Made by a program: the position numbers and the translations under genes. Below are positions 42,424 to 51,442 of a stretch of DNA of 64,000 bases, piece after piece (position 1 is the stretch's first letter; every line of letters begins with the position of its first letter). The notes under the pieces were generated by a model. It worked only from the letters and a program-made list of their open reading frames with translations, did not search any database and was not told where the DNA came from. This DNA comes from Lachnoclostridium sp. Marseille-P6806 (GTDB lineage Bacteria > Bacillota > Clostridia > Lachnospirales > Lachnospiraceae): positions 25,172-89,171 of the forward strand of contig NZ_LR130585.1 in the NCBI RefSeq assembly GCF_900625025.1, written 5' to 3'.

Positions 42424-43068
42424 GTGATTTTCGATATGGACGGTACGCTCTATGACACCGAACGGATCTATGAGCGGGCGTGGCAGGTAGCCGGCGTTAC
42501 GCGCGGGGTCTATCTGCAGCTGATCGGGAGGAGCCGGGACAATATTCTGCGGATCCTTGAAGAAAACGGTTATGACGGACCGGCGGTCCGGGCGCAGAAG
42601 CAGGAATACGTGCGGGAGGCGCTCCGCGGGGAGATTCCGCTGAAACCGGGCGTCAGGGGTACGCTGCGCTGGCTGCGGGAGCGGGGCTTCCGGACGGCGG
42701 TTGCGACCTCATCCTCCATGGACACGACGGAGGAATATCTGATGCGGACCGGGATGCGGGAAGATTTTACGAAAGTCGTGAGCGGGCAGCTGCTCGAGCA
42801 CGGCAAGCCGGCGCCGGATATTTTTCTTCTGGCGGCGAAAGAGCTGTCTTCGGAACCGGCACGCTGCATGGTGGTGGAGGACAGCTTCAACGGTGTCCGG
42901 GCAGGACATGCGGCCGGCATGTATACTGTCATGATTCCGGATCTTCTGCCTCCGGATGAGGAGATCATGAGACTTGCGGATGCGGTGCTGGATTCGATGG
43001 AGGAGCTCGCGGGACATATCGGAGCGCTTTGCGGCGCGTGCCTTTTCGGGAGTGCTTCGGCAGGGTGA
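42424..43068 (+). CDS. HAD-superfamily hydrolase, beta-phosphoglucomutase-like
   Basis: About 214 residues. HAD motif I is FDMDGTLYDTE, motif II is VATSSS, motif III has GKPAPDIF, and motif IV is VVEDSFNGVRAGHAAGM. The cap is helical, as in beta-phosphoglucomutase-like phosphatases. The start is uncertain. GTG at 42424 is the first legal start but cuts close to motif I. The best ribosome binding site, GGGGAGG at 42388-42394, points to codon ATC at 42403, in the same frame, which would give an N-terminus of the usual length (KGIIDTVIFDMDG). The substrate is likely a small sugar phosphate or similar metabolite. Confidence 0.88.
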   Translation: MIFDMDGTLYDTERIYERAWQVAGVTRGVYLQLIGRSRDNILRILEENGYDGPAVRAQKQEYVREALRGEIPLKPGVRGTLRWLRERGFRTAVATSSSMDTTEEYLMRTGMREDFTKVVSGQLLEHGKPAPDIFLLAAKELSSEPARCMVVEDSFNGVRAGHAAGMYTVMIPDLLPPDEEIMRLADAVLDSMEELAGHIGALCGACLFGSASAG

Positions 43069-43115
43069 TTCGTGCGAAAGAAGCCGGACAGCTCCGGCAG
43101 TAGGGAGAATAGCGT

Positions 43116-44243
43116 ATGGAAAAGAAAATGTTCAAAACAGGGAAAGCGGGGAGCGTTGCCGCCTGTGTGCTGCTGCTGATCATGGGAACCGTGTTCAGCG
43201 TCATCGCGGGGGGAATACTGCTCTGGATCTTCCGCGGCACGCAGATCACAGAGGCGGATACCTACGGGGAATATGTCTATGCGGATGCGGTCAGCATTAC
43301 CGATTCCTTTGTGGAGGATGAATCCGGGGATCAGTATGTGTTCTGCACGGTGGAGGACGGCGGCGTCTACTACGATTATATCGTCTGCCTTCCGAATGAA
43401 ATTTATGAGAGCGACGAAATGCAGGAGAAAATCGGACTGAGCGGCTCTGAGGAGGATACGTCCCCGCTTCGGCTTAAGGGGTATATGAGGGAGACCTCCG
43501 AGGAGCTGGACGACGTGGCGGCGGAGATTTACAGCTATTACGCGGGACTTGAGGAGGACGAATCGGCGGCGGATTATCTCGGTTATGTCTATCTGGATTA
43601 CACCGGCTCCGGGAACAATGTCGCCGGTACGGACAGCGGAACGTGGGTCGGCCTGATTGCGCTGATCGTTTTTGCGGTTCTTTGCTTTGCGGAGTTCGTG
43701 CGCACCATTCTGAGACAGCGGAAAAAGGATAAGAAGATCGAGAGGGCAAAGCAGCTCTATGAGACCGATCCGGATTATGCCTCCGGCGTCGAGCAGACAA
43801 AGCTCCCCGGCGCGGAGCTCTATAAGAAGAGCGGCTGCTATGTGACGCAGGATTATGTGGTGAATTGGAAAGACGGGCTGGAGGTATTCCGGATCGACGG
43901 GATCCGCGAGCTGTACGGGTATACAAAGAGAAACAGCAGCATGGCGTGGGCCTATCTTTTCGGCGCGCTGGGAGCGGCGCTGGCCGGAGGAAACATTCGC
44001 TACTATCTTGTCGCGCTCACCGCGGACGGCAAGGCGCATGAGTTCGCGGGGCTCAGCGTTGCGCTGAAAGAGCACAACCGTCTTGTGTCGACACTGCTTC
44101 GCAAAAATATGAATATGACGCTGGGCAGGCAGAATGTTCCGGGGAATGCGCCGGGACAGGAGCTGGACAGCCTGAATCTGGCAAAAATCAAGGGCTTTTA
44201 CGGAAACGATGATGTCTGGTCCGGCAGGAGCGTCAGCGACTGA
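43116..44243 (+). CDS. Uncharacterised two-span membrane protein
   Basis: 375 residues; I do not recognise the family with certainty, though it resembles DUF6709-type proteins. One membrane segment lies at about 13-38 (AACVLLLIMGTVFSVIAGGI), then an extracytoplasmic acidic domain (about 40-175), a second membrane segment (about 178-198) and a cytoplasmic C-terminal domain with basic start and the glycine-rich hairpin YLFGALGAALAGGNIRYYLV. It precedes the zinc-ribbon and TPM-domain genes in the same direction with a 96-base gap, and may belong to the same membrane module. Confidence 0.7.
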   Translation: MEKKMFKTGKAGSVAACVLLLIMGTVFSVIAGGILLWIFRGTQITEADTYGEYVYADAVSITDSFVEDESGDQYVFCTVEDGGVYYDYIVCLPNEIYESDEMQEKIGLSGSEEDTSPLRLKGYMRETSEELDDVAAEIYSYYAGLEEDESAADYLGYVYLDYTGSGNNVAGTDSGTWVGLIALIVFAVLCFAEFVRTILRQRKKDKKIERAKQLYETDPDYASGVEQTKLPGAELYKKSGCYVTQDYVVNWKDGLEVFRIDGIRELYGYTKRNSSMAWAYLFGALGAALAGGNIRYYLVALTADGKAHEFAGLSVALKEHNRLVSTLLRKNMNMTLGRQNVPGNAPGQELDSLNLAKIKGFYGNDDVWSGRSVSD

Positions 44244-44339
44244 GGCGCTTTCCCGGATGAAGATCGGATGAAAGCCGGACGGACGAAAAGCACGGCGCGG
44301 TGAGAACGGCTGCGCAGGAGACAGGAGAGGAGGAACGGG

Positions 44340-46010
44340 ATGTACGAATGCCCTGACTGCGGGGCGGCGCTCCGCTTTGACATTCCGCTGCAGAAGCTGA
44401 AATGCGATTACTGCGGTGGAGAGTACGATCCATATGCCTACAAGACGGGAAAGGAGGCCGAGGAGCAGGACAGCTTCGGTGCGACTGTCTATACCTGTAC
44501 GCAGTGCGGCGCGGAGCTGGTCAGCACGGACAGCTCGGCGACCGGCTTCTGCAGCTACTGCGGCGCTTCAGCGGTTTTACAGAGCCGTCTGACGACGGAG
44601 AAGAAGCCGGAGACGATTATTCCGTTCATGGTTTCCAAGGAGCAGTGCAAGAAGCTCTTTGCGAAAAAAACGCGCTTTGCGCTCTACGCACCGAAAGAAT
44701 ACCGGGACCCTGCGTTTGTCGAGAGGTTCCGCGGCATTTATATTCCCTACTGGCTTTATGACGTGAGCTTCAACAAGCAAGTGGAGCTGCCGGCGGTCAA
44801 GGAGTATCGCCGGGGGGATTATGTCTATACGGAGAACTACCGCACCGTGCAGACCATCGAGGGGAGCTGTGACGGTACAGCCTACGATGCCTCCTCGTCC
44901 TTTGACGATCGGATTGCGGATCAAATCGCTCCGTTTCATGCGGGGAAGATGAAACCGTTCCATCCGTCCTTTCTGTGCGGCTTCTACGCGGATACCTCGG
45001 ATGTCCCGGAGGAGACCTACCGACAGCAGGCAAAAGACCGCGCGATGGACGAAGCGATGGACCGCGTGCAGGCCGGCATGGCAAAACAGGGGCTTACGGC
45101 AAAGCTGCCTGCCGGGTCGGCCGCGCGGGAGCAGCTTCTCGGAGCCCGCTGCGACGGGGGCAGGGCGGCCATGTTTCCGGTCTGGTTTCTCACATGGAGA
45201 AAGGACGGCCGTATCGCTTACGCCATTGTGAACGGCGAGACGGGAAAGGTCACCATGGATCTTCCGGTCGATCTGAAGCGTTATGCGCTGGGGACGGGCC
45301 TTATGGCGGTGCTTCTGTTTGCCGCCATGAGTTTTACGGTCGCCATGACGGCGCCGACGGCACTGTTCTGGTCTGCATTTCTTGCTCTGGCGTCGGGGGT
45401 GCTGTTTCGGATGGAGATGAGGGCCATTGTGCGGCGGGAGCGTCATGAGGACGACGCCGGCTTCTTTGCGGCAGGCCGGCAGCTCAGCGGTGCAAAGGCG
45501 GAGAACGGCGCGCCTCCGGGAGGCGCCGACGCGGGGGCGCGGCGCGGGACAGGAGAGCGCACAGGAGCAGAGATTTTTGCCGGCGGTATGAACATCGGTA
45601 AGTACCTGTTGTCACGGGGCGTCGAAATTTTTATTCTGCTGTATGCGCTGTCCGCCGGCTCGAAGCTGTTTTCGGGGAGTTCTCCGGCGTCCGGTGCGGC
45701 GACCGGCTGCGGGCTGCTTCTCCTTGCGGGGACGGCTGTCTTCGCCGTGACGGCCTCCTACATGAAAAAGGTGACGGAGAAGAATATGCTGCTGCAGGCC
45801 GCGGGTGCGTGGTTCGGGCTGGCTGTGGCCTTTGTGATCTGCTATATCGAGCCGGTGGAGGACTGGAAATACTATGCCGGCTGCATCGTTTGCCTCGCGG
45901 CAGTGGCGGTAACCTGTGTGGGACTCATTTTGAAATACAATATTCTGTCCACGCGGCCGATCCCGACCTTCTTTGACCGGAAAGGAGGCAACGACAGTGC
46001 AAAGGAATAA
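44340..46010 (+). CDS. Zinc-ribbon membrane protein
   Basis: 556 residues. Two zinc ribbons open the protein: CPDCGAAL with CDYCGG, and CTQCGAEL with CSYCGA. A soluble domain of about 200 residues follows (IIPFMVSKEQCKKLF, RGIYIPYWLYDV, MFPVWFLTWR, AYAIVNGETGKV). Two groups of membrane helices then come at about 325-365 and 425-545, separated by a Gly/Ala-rich linker. Proteins with TFIIB-like ribbons and this layout occur next to TPM-domain proteins in Firmicutes. The next gene starts 14 bases before this one ends. Role unknown; a part in membrane protein quality control is only a guess. Confidence 0.75.
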   Translation: MYECPDCGAALRFDIPLQKLKCDYCGGEYDPYAYKTGKEAEEQDSFGATVYTCTQCGAELVSTDSSATGFCSYCGASAVLQSRLTTEKKPETIIPFMVSKEQCKKLFAKKTRFALYAPKEYRDPAFVERFRGIYIPYWLYDVSFNKQVELPAVKEYRRGDYVYTENYRTVQTIEGSCDGTAYDASSSFDDRIADQIAPFHAGKMKPFHPSFLCGFYADTSDVPEETYRQQAKDRAMDEAMDRVQAGMAKQGLTAKLPAGSAAREQLLGARCDGGRAAMFPVWFLTWRKDGRIAYAIVNGETGKVTMDLPVDLKRYALGTGLMAVLLFAAMSFTVAMTAPTALFWSAFLALASGVLFRMEMRAIVRRERHEDDAGFFAAGRQLSGAKAENGAPPGGADAGARRGTGERTGAEIFAGGMNIGKYLLSRGVEIFILLYALSAGSKLFSGSSPASGAATGCGLLLLAGTAVFAVTASYMKKVTEKNMLLQAAGAWFGLAVAFVICYIEPVEDWKYYAGCIVCLAAVAVTCVGLILKYNILSTRPIPTFFDRKGGNDSAKE

Positions 46011-46827
46011 AGCTGCTGGAAGAAAAATGATAAAATACATCCGTCTCGTCTGTATGCTGGGGCTGCTCTTGCTGATGCTGCCTGCGGCGGTTTTAAGAGC
46101 AGAAGATGAAATCATCCGCATCACGGCGGATGCTCCGGCTTACACCAATCCGGAGACCGGGTATCAGATTTATATTGATGATGCGGAGGAACTGCTGACG
46201 GCGGAGGAGGAGCAGGCGCTTCTTAAGGTGATGAGGCCGATTACGGAGTATGGCGGCGCTGCTTTTGTCAGCGCGTCGCAGTACGGCTCTACCGCGGACT
46301 ACGCGGCGAAACGGTACCGGGATTGTTTTGGCAGCGGGAGCGGCACCCTTTTTCTCATCGATATGGGAGAGAGGACGATCTGGATTCACAGCGACGGAGC
46401 GATTTACCGGACGGTGACAAAGGCCTACGCGAATACAATCACAGACAATGTGTACCGTGAGGCGTCACAGGGAGAGTATTATGAGTGCGCGGCCGGCGCA
46501 TACGGTCAGATCAATACGCTGCTTGAGGGCGGACGCATCGCGCAGCCGATGCGCTGGATCACCAACGGATTGCTTGCGCTGATCCTTTCTCTTCTTATGA
46601 ATTTCCTGTTCGTCCGTTTCAAGGGAAGGGATATCCGTCCCTCGAAAAAGGAGCTGCTTGCGGCGACGATCATCGGTCTTGCGGCCACGGGGCTTTCTGT
46701 CCAGATGACGAATAAGAGCCGCCGGTACAGTCCGAGATCCAGCGGCTCCGGCGGAGGCTCTTCCGGCGGCGGTGGGGGAGGCTTCTCCGGCGGCGGTGGC
46801 GGCGGTGGCGGAGGCCACAAATTCTGA
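45997..46827 (+). CDS. TPM-domain membrane protein
   Basis: 276 residues from a GTG start eight bases after AAAGGAGG; an upstream ATG at 45973 lacks such a site. A signal or anchor segment (LGLLLLMLPAAVLRA) is followed by the TPM domain (about 40-180: LTAEEEQALLKVMRPITEYG, GTLFLIDMGERTIWIHSDG and NTITDNVYREASQGEY). Then come one membrane helix (about 190-210), a second hydrophobic stretch, and a C-terminus of Ser and Gly runs ending in GGGGHKF. The TPM fold occurs in proteins linked to photosystem repair and to respiratory complexes. The Gly-rich end is typical of bacterial members. Confidence 0.88.
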   Translation: MQRNKAAGRKMIKYIRLVCMLGLLLLMLPAAVLRAEDEIIRITADAPAYTNPETGYQIYIDDAEELLTAEEEQALLKVMRPITEYGGAAFVSASQYGSTADYAAKRYRDCFGSGSGTLFLIDMGERTIWIHSDGAIYRTVTKAYANTITDNVYREASQGEYYECAAGAYGQINTLLEGGRIAQPMRWITNGLLALILSLLMNFLFVRFKGRDIRPSKKELLAATIIGLAATGLSVQMTNKSRRYSPRSSGSGGGSSGGGGGGFSGGGGGGGGGHKF

Positions 46828-46864
46828 ATCGAAGGGCTTCGGGCAAAAAAGCAGGGCAAAAAGG

Positions 46865-46905
46865 GCTGCCGCGCGGGACGATCCATTCCCTGCGCGGCAG
46901 CTTTA
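46865..46905. terminator. Bidirectional terminator between convergent genes
   Basis: GCTGCCGCGC (46865-46874) pairs with GCGCGGCAGC (46892-46901). A T-rich tail follows on the plus strand, and on the minus strand the stem is followed by CCTTTTTGCC. It serves the TPM gene and the convergent tcdA gene. Confidence 0.75.
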
Positions 46906-46907
46906 TA

Positions 46908-47687
46908 TTATCGGCGTTCTGTGCGGCTCCCCGGATCAAAGCCGGAGAGCTCCCGGACGACGACGGAGGCGGCGAGAAGACCGGCAGCCGGCGGGACAAA
47001 GGCGCTGGAGCCGGGAACATCGCGCCGGCGGGGGCCCGGAGCGGCTCCCTCCGCGGGAAGCGGACGGATCGCGGGCTCAAAGGAGCACACGACACGCAGC
47101 GCGTCGATGCCCCGCTTTCGAAGCTCCCGGCGCATGATGCGGGCAAGAGGGTCGGTTTTCGTCTCGTAAATATCGCAGACGGTGAGCTCTCCGGGATCAA
47201 GGCGGTTGCCGCAGCCCATGCAGGAGAGCACGGGGACGCCGGATCGCTGCGCTTCCTGTATGATGCCGAGCTTGCCGGTCACCGTATCGATGGCATCGAT
47301 GATATAATCCCATGCGGAGAAGTCAGGGAGGGAGCCGGACGCAGACGAGTCCGGGGATCCGCCTGCGCCCTCTCTTTCCGGAAGATAGAACACGGGATAT
47401 TTCCGGACGATGATATCGGGGTCGATATCGCGGATGCGCGCCTCGGCGGCGTCGACCTTATACTGGCCGACGGTGCTCCGGGTGGCGAGGAGCTGACGGT
47501 TGAGGTTGCTTGGGGAAACCCGGTCGCTGTCGATGAGATCGAGTGTGCCGATGCCGCTCCGGGCAAGCGCCTCGACCGCACTGCCGCCGACGCCGCCGAG
47601 GCCGAACACGGCGACGCGCGCCCTGCGGAGGCGGGCAAGCGGCTCTGCGCCGAGGAGCCGTTCCAGTCGTTCATATTGATCGGACAT
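46908..47687 (-). CDS. tcdA: tRNA threonylcarbamoyladenosine dehydratase
   Basis: 259 residues, E1/ThiF-like. The nucleotide-binding loop is VAVFGLGGVGGSAVEALARS, followed by LDLIDSDRVSPSNLNRQLLA. DYIIDAIDTVTGKLGII and the C-terminal SCMGCGNRLDP, KTDPLARIMRRELRK and VVCSFEP segments are those of TcdA (YgdL/CsdL). It would cyclise t6A37 in tRNA to the hydantoin form using ATP. GGGAGGG precedes the ATG at 47687. The segment GAGGSPDSSASGSLPDFS is a low-complexity insertion relative to the usual family. It is a single gene divergent from the CDF transporter. Confidence 0.93.
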   Translation of the reverse strand: MSDQYERLERLLGAEPLARLRRARVAVFGLGGVGGSAVEALARSGIGTLDLIDSDRVSPSNLNRQLLATRSTVGQYKVDAAEARIRDIDPDIIVRKYPVFYLPEREGAGGSPDSSASGSLPDFSAWDYIIDAIDTVTGKLGIIQEAQRSGVPVLSCMGCGNRLDPGELTVCDIYETKTDPLARIMRRELRKRGIDALRVVCSFEPAIRPLPAEGAAPGPRRRDVPGSSAFVPPAAGLLAASVVVRELSGFDPGSRTERR

Positions 47688-47867
47688 GATCCCTCCCTGC
47701 CGGACTTCCGGCCTTGTCGAAAATGCAATGAACAGTCAGCCTGTGCGAGCGGATTATAGCGCAGGAGAGCGGGGGCTGCAAGGAAAAGCCGGAGAGAAGT
47801 CAGAGAAAAGCGGGAGCAGATTCTGCCACGCTGCCCGCGGCAGGATATTTGACTAAGGAGGAAAATA

Positions 47868-49016
47868 ATGAACAGAAAGGACAGCATACCGGAAAGTCTG
47901 GCCGGAGAAGCCAGAAACCGGGATCAGATCATCATACGGACGAGCGTTATCGGGATTGCCGCCAATCTTCTTCTTGCGGCGTTCAAGGCGGCGGTTGGGC
48001 TTGTCTCGCATTCCATTGCAGTGACGCTGGATGCCGTGAACAACCTCTCGGACGCGCTCTCATCCGTCATCACGATCGTCGGAACCAAGCTGGCGAACCG
48101 GCAGCCGGACCGGAAGCACCCGCTGGGACACGGCAGGGTGGAGTATCTGAGCGCGATGATCGTGGCGGCGATCGTCCTGTATGCGGGCATCACGGCGGCG
48201 GTGGCGTCCGTGAAGAAGATTATCCGTCCGGAAAAGGCCGAATATACGGCGGTTTCGTTGATGATCGTTGCCGTGGCGATCGGAGTGAAGCTCCTTTTGG
48301 GGCGCTTTGTGACGGCGCAGGGGCGGCGGGCCAATTCCCGGGCGATGGAGGCCTCGGGAGCGGACGCCACCTTTGACGCGATCCTGTCCGCTTCGGTGCT
48401 CGCCTCCGCGCTGATATATGTTGCTTTCGGCGTCTCACTCGAGGCGTGGGTGGGTGCGGCGATCTCCGTTTTCATCATCCGCTCCGGAATCGACATGATG
48501 ACCGACACGCTGGACGATATTCTGGGACAGCGGGCGGACCCGGAGCTGACGGGAAAGATACGCCGTATTCTGACGGAGGCTCCGGATGTGCGCGGCGCCT
48601 ATGATCTGCTCCTGAATAATTACGGGCCGGACCGCAACTATGCGTCGGTGCACCTTGAGCTGCCGGACACCATGACAGTGGAGGAGGTGGACGTTCTGAC
48701 GCGAAACGTGCAGGCGCGGGTTTATCAGGAAACCGGCGTGGTGCTGACCGGTGTCGGCGTCTATTCCTATAATACGAAGAACAGCGAGGCCGCGAAGATC
48801 CGCAATGCAGTACAGGCGCTGGTGCTGTCTCATGAGTGGGCACTGCAGATGCACGGCTTTTATATTGATACCGTGGAGAAGGACCTGCGCTTTGATGTCG
48901 TCATGAGCTTTGAGATCGAGCAGGAGGAGGGGCTGGCGATTCTGACAAAGGAGCTGAAAGAGCATTATCCGGAATATACGATCCAGATCGCGCCGGATGT
49001 GGACATCGCCGACTGA
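47868..49016 (+). CDS. Cation diffusion facilitator family transporter
   Basis: 382 residues, six membrane helices. The metal site signatures are SIAVTLDAVNNLSDALSS in helix 2 and DATFDAILSASV in helix 5, with the family loop DRKHPLGHGRVEYLSAM. The C-terminal 100 residues form the cytoplasmic dimerisation domain (VEEVDVLTRNVQARVYQE), here followed by a further ferredoxin-like region (SHEWALQMHGFYIDTVEKDL). It would export Zn, Mn, Fe or Co by proton antiport. AAGGAGG precedes the ATG. The metal cannot be read from the sequence. Confidence 0.93.
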   Translation: MNRKDSIPESLAGEARNRDQIIIRTSVIGIAANLLLAAFKAAVGLVSHSIAVTLDAVNNLSDALSSVITIVGTKLANRQPDRKHPLGHGRVEYLSAMIVAAIVLYAGITAAVASVKKIIRPEKAEYTAVSLMIVAVAIGVKLLLGRFVTAQGRRANSRAMEASGADATFDAILSASVLASALIYVAFGVSLEAWVGAAISVFIIRSGIDMMTDTLDDILGQRADPELTGKIRRILTEAPDVRGAYDLLLNNYGPDRNYASVHLELPDTMTVEEVDVLTRNVQARVYQETGVVLTGVGVYSYNTKNSEAAKIRNAVQALVLSHEWALQMHGFYIDTVEKDLRFDVVMSFEIEQEEGLAILTKELKEHYPEYTIQIAPDVDIAD

Positions 49017-49074
49017 GGCCGCAAAGAGGAGGAGCTCGCGCCGCATCGGAGGGCAGGGATAGGCGCCTCGCAGG

Positions 49075-49875
49075 TTATCGCCCGCCTGCGAGTGCCATGT
49101 GGATAAGGGCCAGCACGGTGAGGTGCGCCGGATAATAGAGATAAAAGAACCATTTGGAGAAGCGCTGCGCCCGTTTCGTCCGTTTGCCGTTATAGAGGAG
49201 GAGATTTACGACGGCGGCAAGGGCCGGCCCGGAAAGGGCGCCGAGGGCGCGGGGAAGCGCTGCGGAGAAAGCCATAATGGACGCCTGACCCAAAAGCTCC
49301 ACCCCGATGAAAGACAAAAGCGCGATGCCCCATGCGGGGAGCTGCCTGTTCCGGCGGCCGCGCGCCCAGCGGAACAGGAGGACGAAGAGCGGTGCAAACG
49401 CGCTCCAGTCGCACAGGAGCGATCCGGCGGCGGGCAGAATGCACAGGGGCAGGAGAAACGGCGAGCGGCAGCGATCCAGAAGACAGAGGCAGACATAACA
49501 GAAAAAAAGATTCCAGAGCATGTTGAGATTCAGCAGAACGTCAGGGAACGTCAAGGGGGTGTCGGGGTACAGAGCCAGCAGATAGGGGATCTCGGAGAGC
49601 ATGGCAAAAAGGAGCAGGCGGATCCCGTAGCGCAGAGGCGACCGGGTTCTGACGCTGCCCTCGACAAGAAAAAAGCACATGGTGATGGCCGTGAAATAAC
49701 CGATGTCGATAAAAAACTCAAACAGGAGACTTCCCGGAGCAAGAAAGATGTTGGCGATATGATTCAGCGTCATCGTGAGCATGGCGATGTATTTGACGGC
49801 ATCGCGGCTCAGCGGGCGGGATGCCGGGAGCGGGAACCTGCCGCATGCAGCGGCGTTTTCCACAGGGACCATCAT
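49075..49875 (-). CDS. TraX-like integral membrane protein
   Basis: 266 residues with about eight membrane segments. The opening DAVKYIAMLTMTLNHIANIF and YFTAITMCFFLVEG are typical of the TraX family, as is the C-terminal KWFFYLYYPAHLTVLALIHM. TraX of plasmid F acetylates pilin; most chromosomal homologues have no known substrate and may act as membrane O-acyltransferases. GAGGA precedes the first ATG at 49875. There is no conjugation gene nearby. Confidence 0.88.
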   Translation of the reverse strand: MMVPVENAAACGRFPLPASRPLSRDAVKYIAMLTMTLNHIANIFLAPGSLLFEFFIDIGYFTAITMCFFLVEGSVRTRSPLRYGIRLLLFAMLSEIPYLLALYPDTPLTFPDVLLNLNMLWNLFFCYVCLCLLDRCRSPFLLPLCILPAAGSLLCDWSAFAPLFVLLFRWARGRRNRQLPAWGIALLSFIGVELLGQASIMAFSAALPRALGALSGPALAAVVNLLLYNGKRTKRAQRFSKWFFYLYYPAHLTVLALIHMALAGGR

Positions 49876-49977
49876 GTTTTCCTCTTTTCTGTTTTATCTG
49901 TGAGTGTAGCGCATCGGAGGGGAATGCGCAAAGGCCTTTTCTGCCGCCGGGGCGGCTCTGTTTACGGAATTTTCAGA

Positions 49978-50004
49978 TTGCACCGCCGGGGAATATGCTA
50001 CAAT
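49978..50004 (+). promoter_or_regulatory. Putative promoter of the SLC13-type permease
   Basis: TGCTACAAT is an extended -10 (TACAAT at 49999-50004). TTGCAC at 49978-49983 is a -35 candidate with a short 15-base spacer. Confidence 0.4.
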
Positions 50005-50082
50005 GCAAGGTATCTGCCGTGTGCGGGCATAGAATCCGGAAAAGCTCCCGGAAAAATCTGATGATGCGCGGGAAAGGCGTCT

Positions 50083-51351
50083 ATGAAAACCATTGCTCTT
50101 CTTCTGTTTATTGCTGTCTACGCGATTATGATCTTCCGCCCGAAGCTCCGCATGTGGAGCGCGCTCATCGGGGCGGGGGCCTTTGTGCTTTTGGGAATCG
50201 TGCCTTTTTCCAGTCTGCTGCGGACGATTGATTTCAACGTTCTTCTGATGATTTCGGGGATGATGCTCCTCGTCTCCTACTTCAGTCTGTCGGGCATGCC
50301 GCTCCGGATCGCCGATGCGCTGCTCGACTGCTCCAAGAATCTGTGTATGGTCATCGTGCTCCTGTCGCTGTTTGCAGGGGCCATTTCCGCGTTTATCGAC
50401 AACGTGGCGACGGTGCTCATGCTCGCGCCGGTCGCGGTGGCCGTCGCCAAAAAGCTGAACGCCTCCCCGATCCCGATGATTATTTCGATTGCGGTGTCGT
50501 CCAATCTTCAGGGCGCGGCAACGCTGGTCGGCGATACCACCTCGATCATGCTCGGCGCCTACGCGGATATGAATTTCGCGGAGTTCTTCTTTATGGGGGG
50601 AAAGCCGGGGATGTTCTGGGCCGTGGAGCTCGGCGCGGCGGCGACGGTGCCGGTCATGCTGTTTTTATTCCGGACGTTCCGCCAGCCGGTGCAGGCAAAG
50701 GAGAGGGCGGAGGTGAAATCGTACCTCCCCAGCTTTGCGCTCGCGGCGGCCATCGTCACGCTGATCGCCGCATCATTCCTCGAGAACCGGCCGGCGCTCA
50801 CCAACGGGATCATCTGCATGAGCTATGCGCTGCTGTGCGTCGCGGGCTCTTTCGTTCGCAGACGGGGCGGGGGAGAGTGGCGGACGGCGCTGAAGGAATA
50901 CGACTGGCAGACGGTGCTTCTTCTGCTCTCGCTGTTTATTGTGGTGGCGGGAATTACCAACGTGGGGATTATCGACGACATTGCCGGATTTTTTGTGAGG
51001 ATCGGCGGACACAATCTGTTCCTTCTCTATTCGCTGGTTGTGTGGGGCTCCGTACTGATCTCGGCGTTTGTGGATAATATTCCCTATGTCTCGGCGATGC
51101 TTCCGGTCATCAGCGGCGTCGCGGCGATGATGGGTGTGTCTCCGTATCTCCTGTATTTCGGGCTCTTGTGCGGGGCAACGCTGGGAGGGAATCTCACGCC
51201 CATCGGCGCGTCGGCCAATATCACGGGCATCGGGATACTGCGGAGGAACGGGTTTGAGGTCAGGACGCGTGATTTTATGCGTATTTCGGTTCCTTTCACG
51301 CTGACGGCGGTCACGGCGGGATATCTTTTTCTCTGGTTTGTCTGGGCGTAG
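50083..51351 (+). CDS. SLC13/ArsB-NhaD superfamily permease
   Basis: 422 residues, about eleven membrane segments arranged as two halves. The duplicated signatures are AFIDNVATVLMLAPVAVAVA in the first half and AFVDNIPYVSAMLPVISGVA in the second; SSNLQGAATLVGDTTSIMLG and GATLGGNLTPIGASANITGI are the paired re-entrant loops. This places it in the ion transporter superfamily with arsenite, citrate, sulfate and sodium/proton carriers. The substrate is not readable. GGGAAAGG precedes the ATG. The next gene, a P-type ATPase, starts 91 bases on, beyond a structured repeat. Confidence 0.9.
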   Translation: MKTIALLLFIAVYAIMIFRPKLRMWSALIGAGAFVLLGIVPFSSLLRTIDFNVLLMISGMMLLVSYFSLSGMPLRIADALLDCSKNLCMVIVLLSLFAGAISAFIDNVATVLMLAPVAVAVAKKLNASPIPMIISIAVSSNLQGAATLVGDTTSIMLGAYADMNFAEFFFMGGKPGMFWAVELGAAATVPVMLFLFRTFRQPVQAKERAEVKSYLPSFALAAAIVTLIAASFLENRPALTNGIICMSYALLCVAGSFVRRRGGGEWRTALKEYDWQTVLLLLSLFIVVAGITNVGIIDDIAGFFVRIGGHNLFLLYSLVVWGSVLISAFVDNIPYVSAMLPVISGVAAMMGVSPYLLYFGLLCGATLGGNLTPIGASANITGIGILRRNGFEVRTRDFMRISVPFTLTAVTAGYLFLWFVWA

Positions 51352-51353
51352 GG

Positions 51354-51429
51354 ATCGCAGCGGCAAAACCGCCTGCGCGGATTTTGCGGCGCGCGCCTCG
51401 CATAGAGCGCTTCGGCATAAGGATTCATT
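51354..51429 (+). repeat. Dispersed structured intergenic element, right-end copy D
   Basis: The stretch ATCGCAG, then GCAAAA (51363-51368) paired with TTTTGC (51382-51387), then GCCTCGCATAGAGCGCTTCGG and CATAAGGATTCATT follows the order of copy A from 2194 to 2281. Copy A has GTAAAA/TTTTAC at this stem, so the T-A pair 2204/2238 is C-G here, a compensatory change. The inner hairpin of copy A is reduced to CCGC/GCGG. Confidence 0.6.
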
Positions 51430-51442
51430 ATGGAGGACAGTG

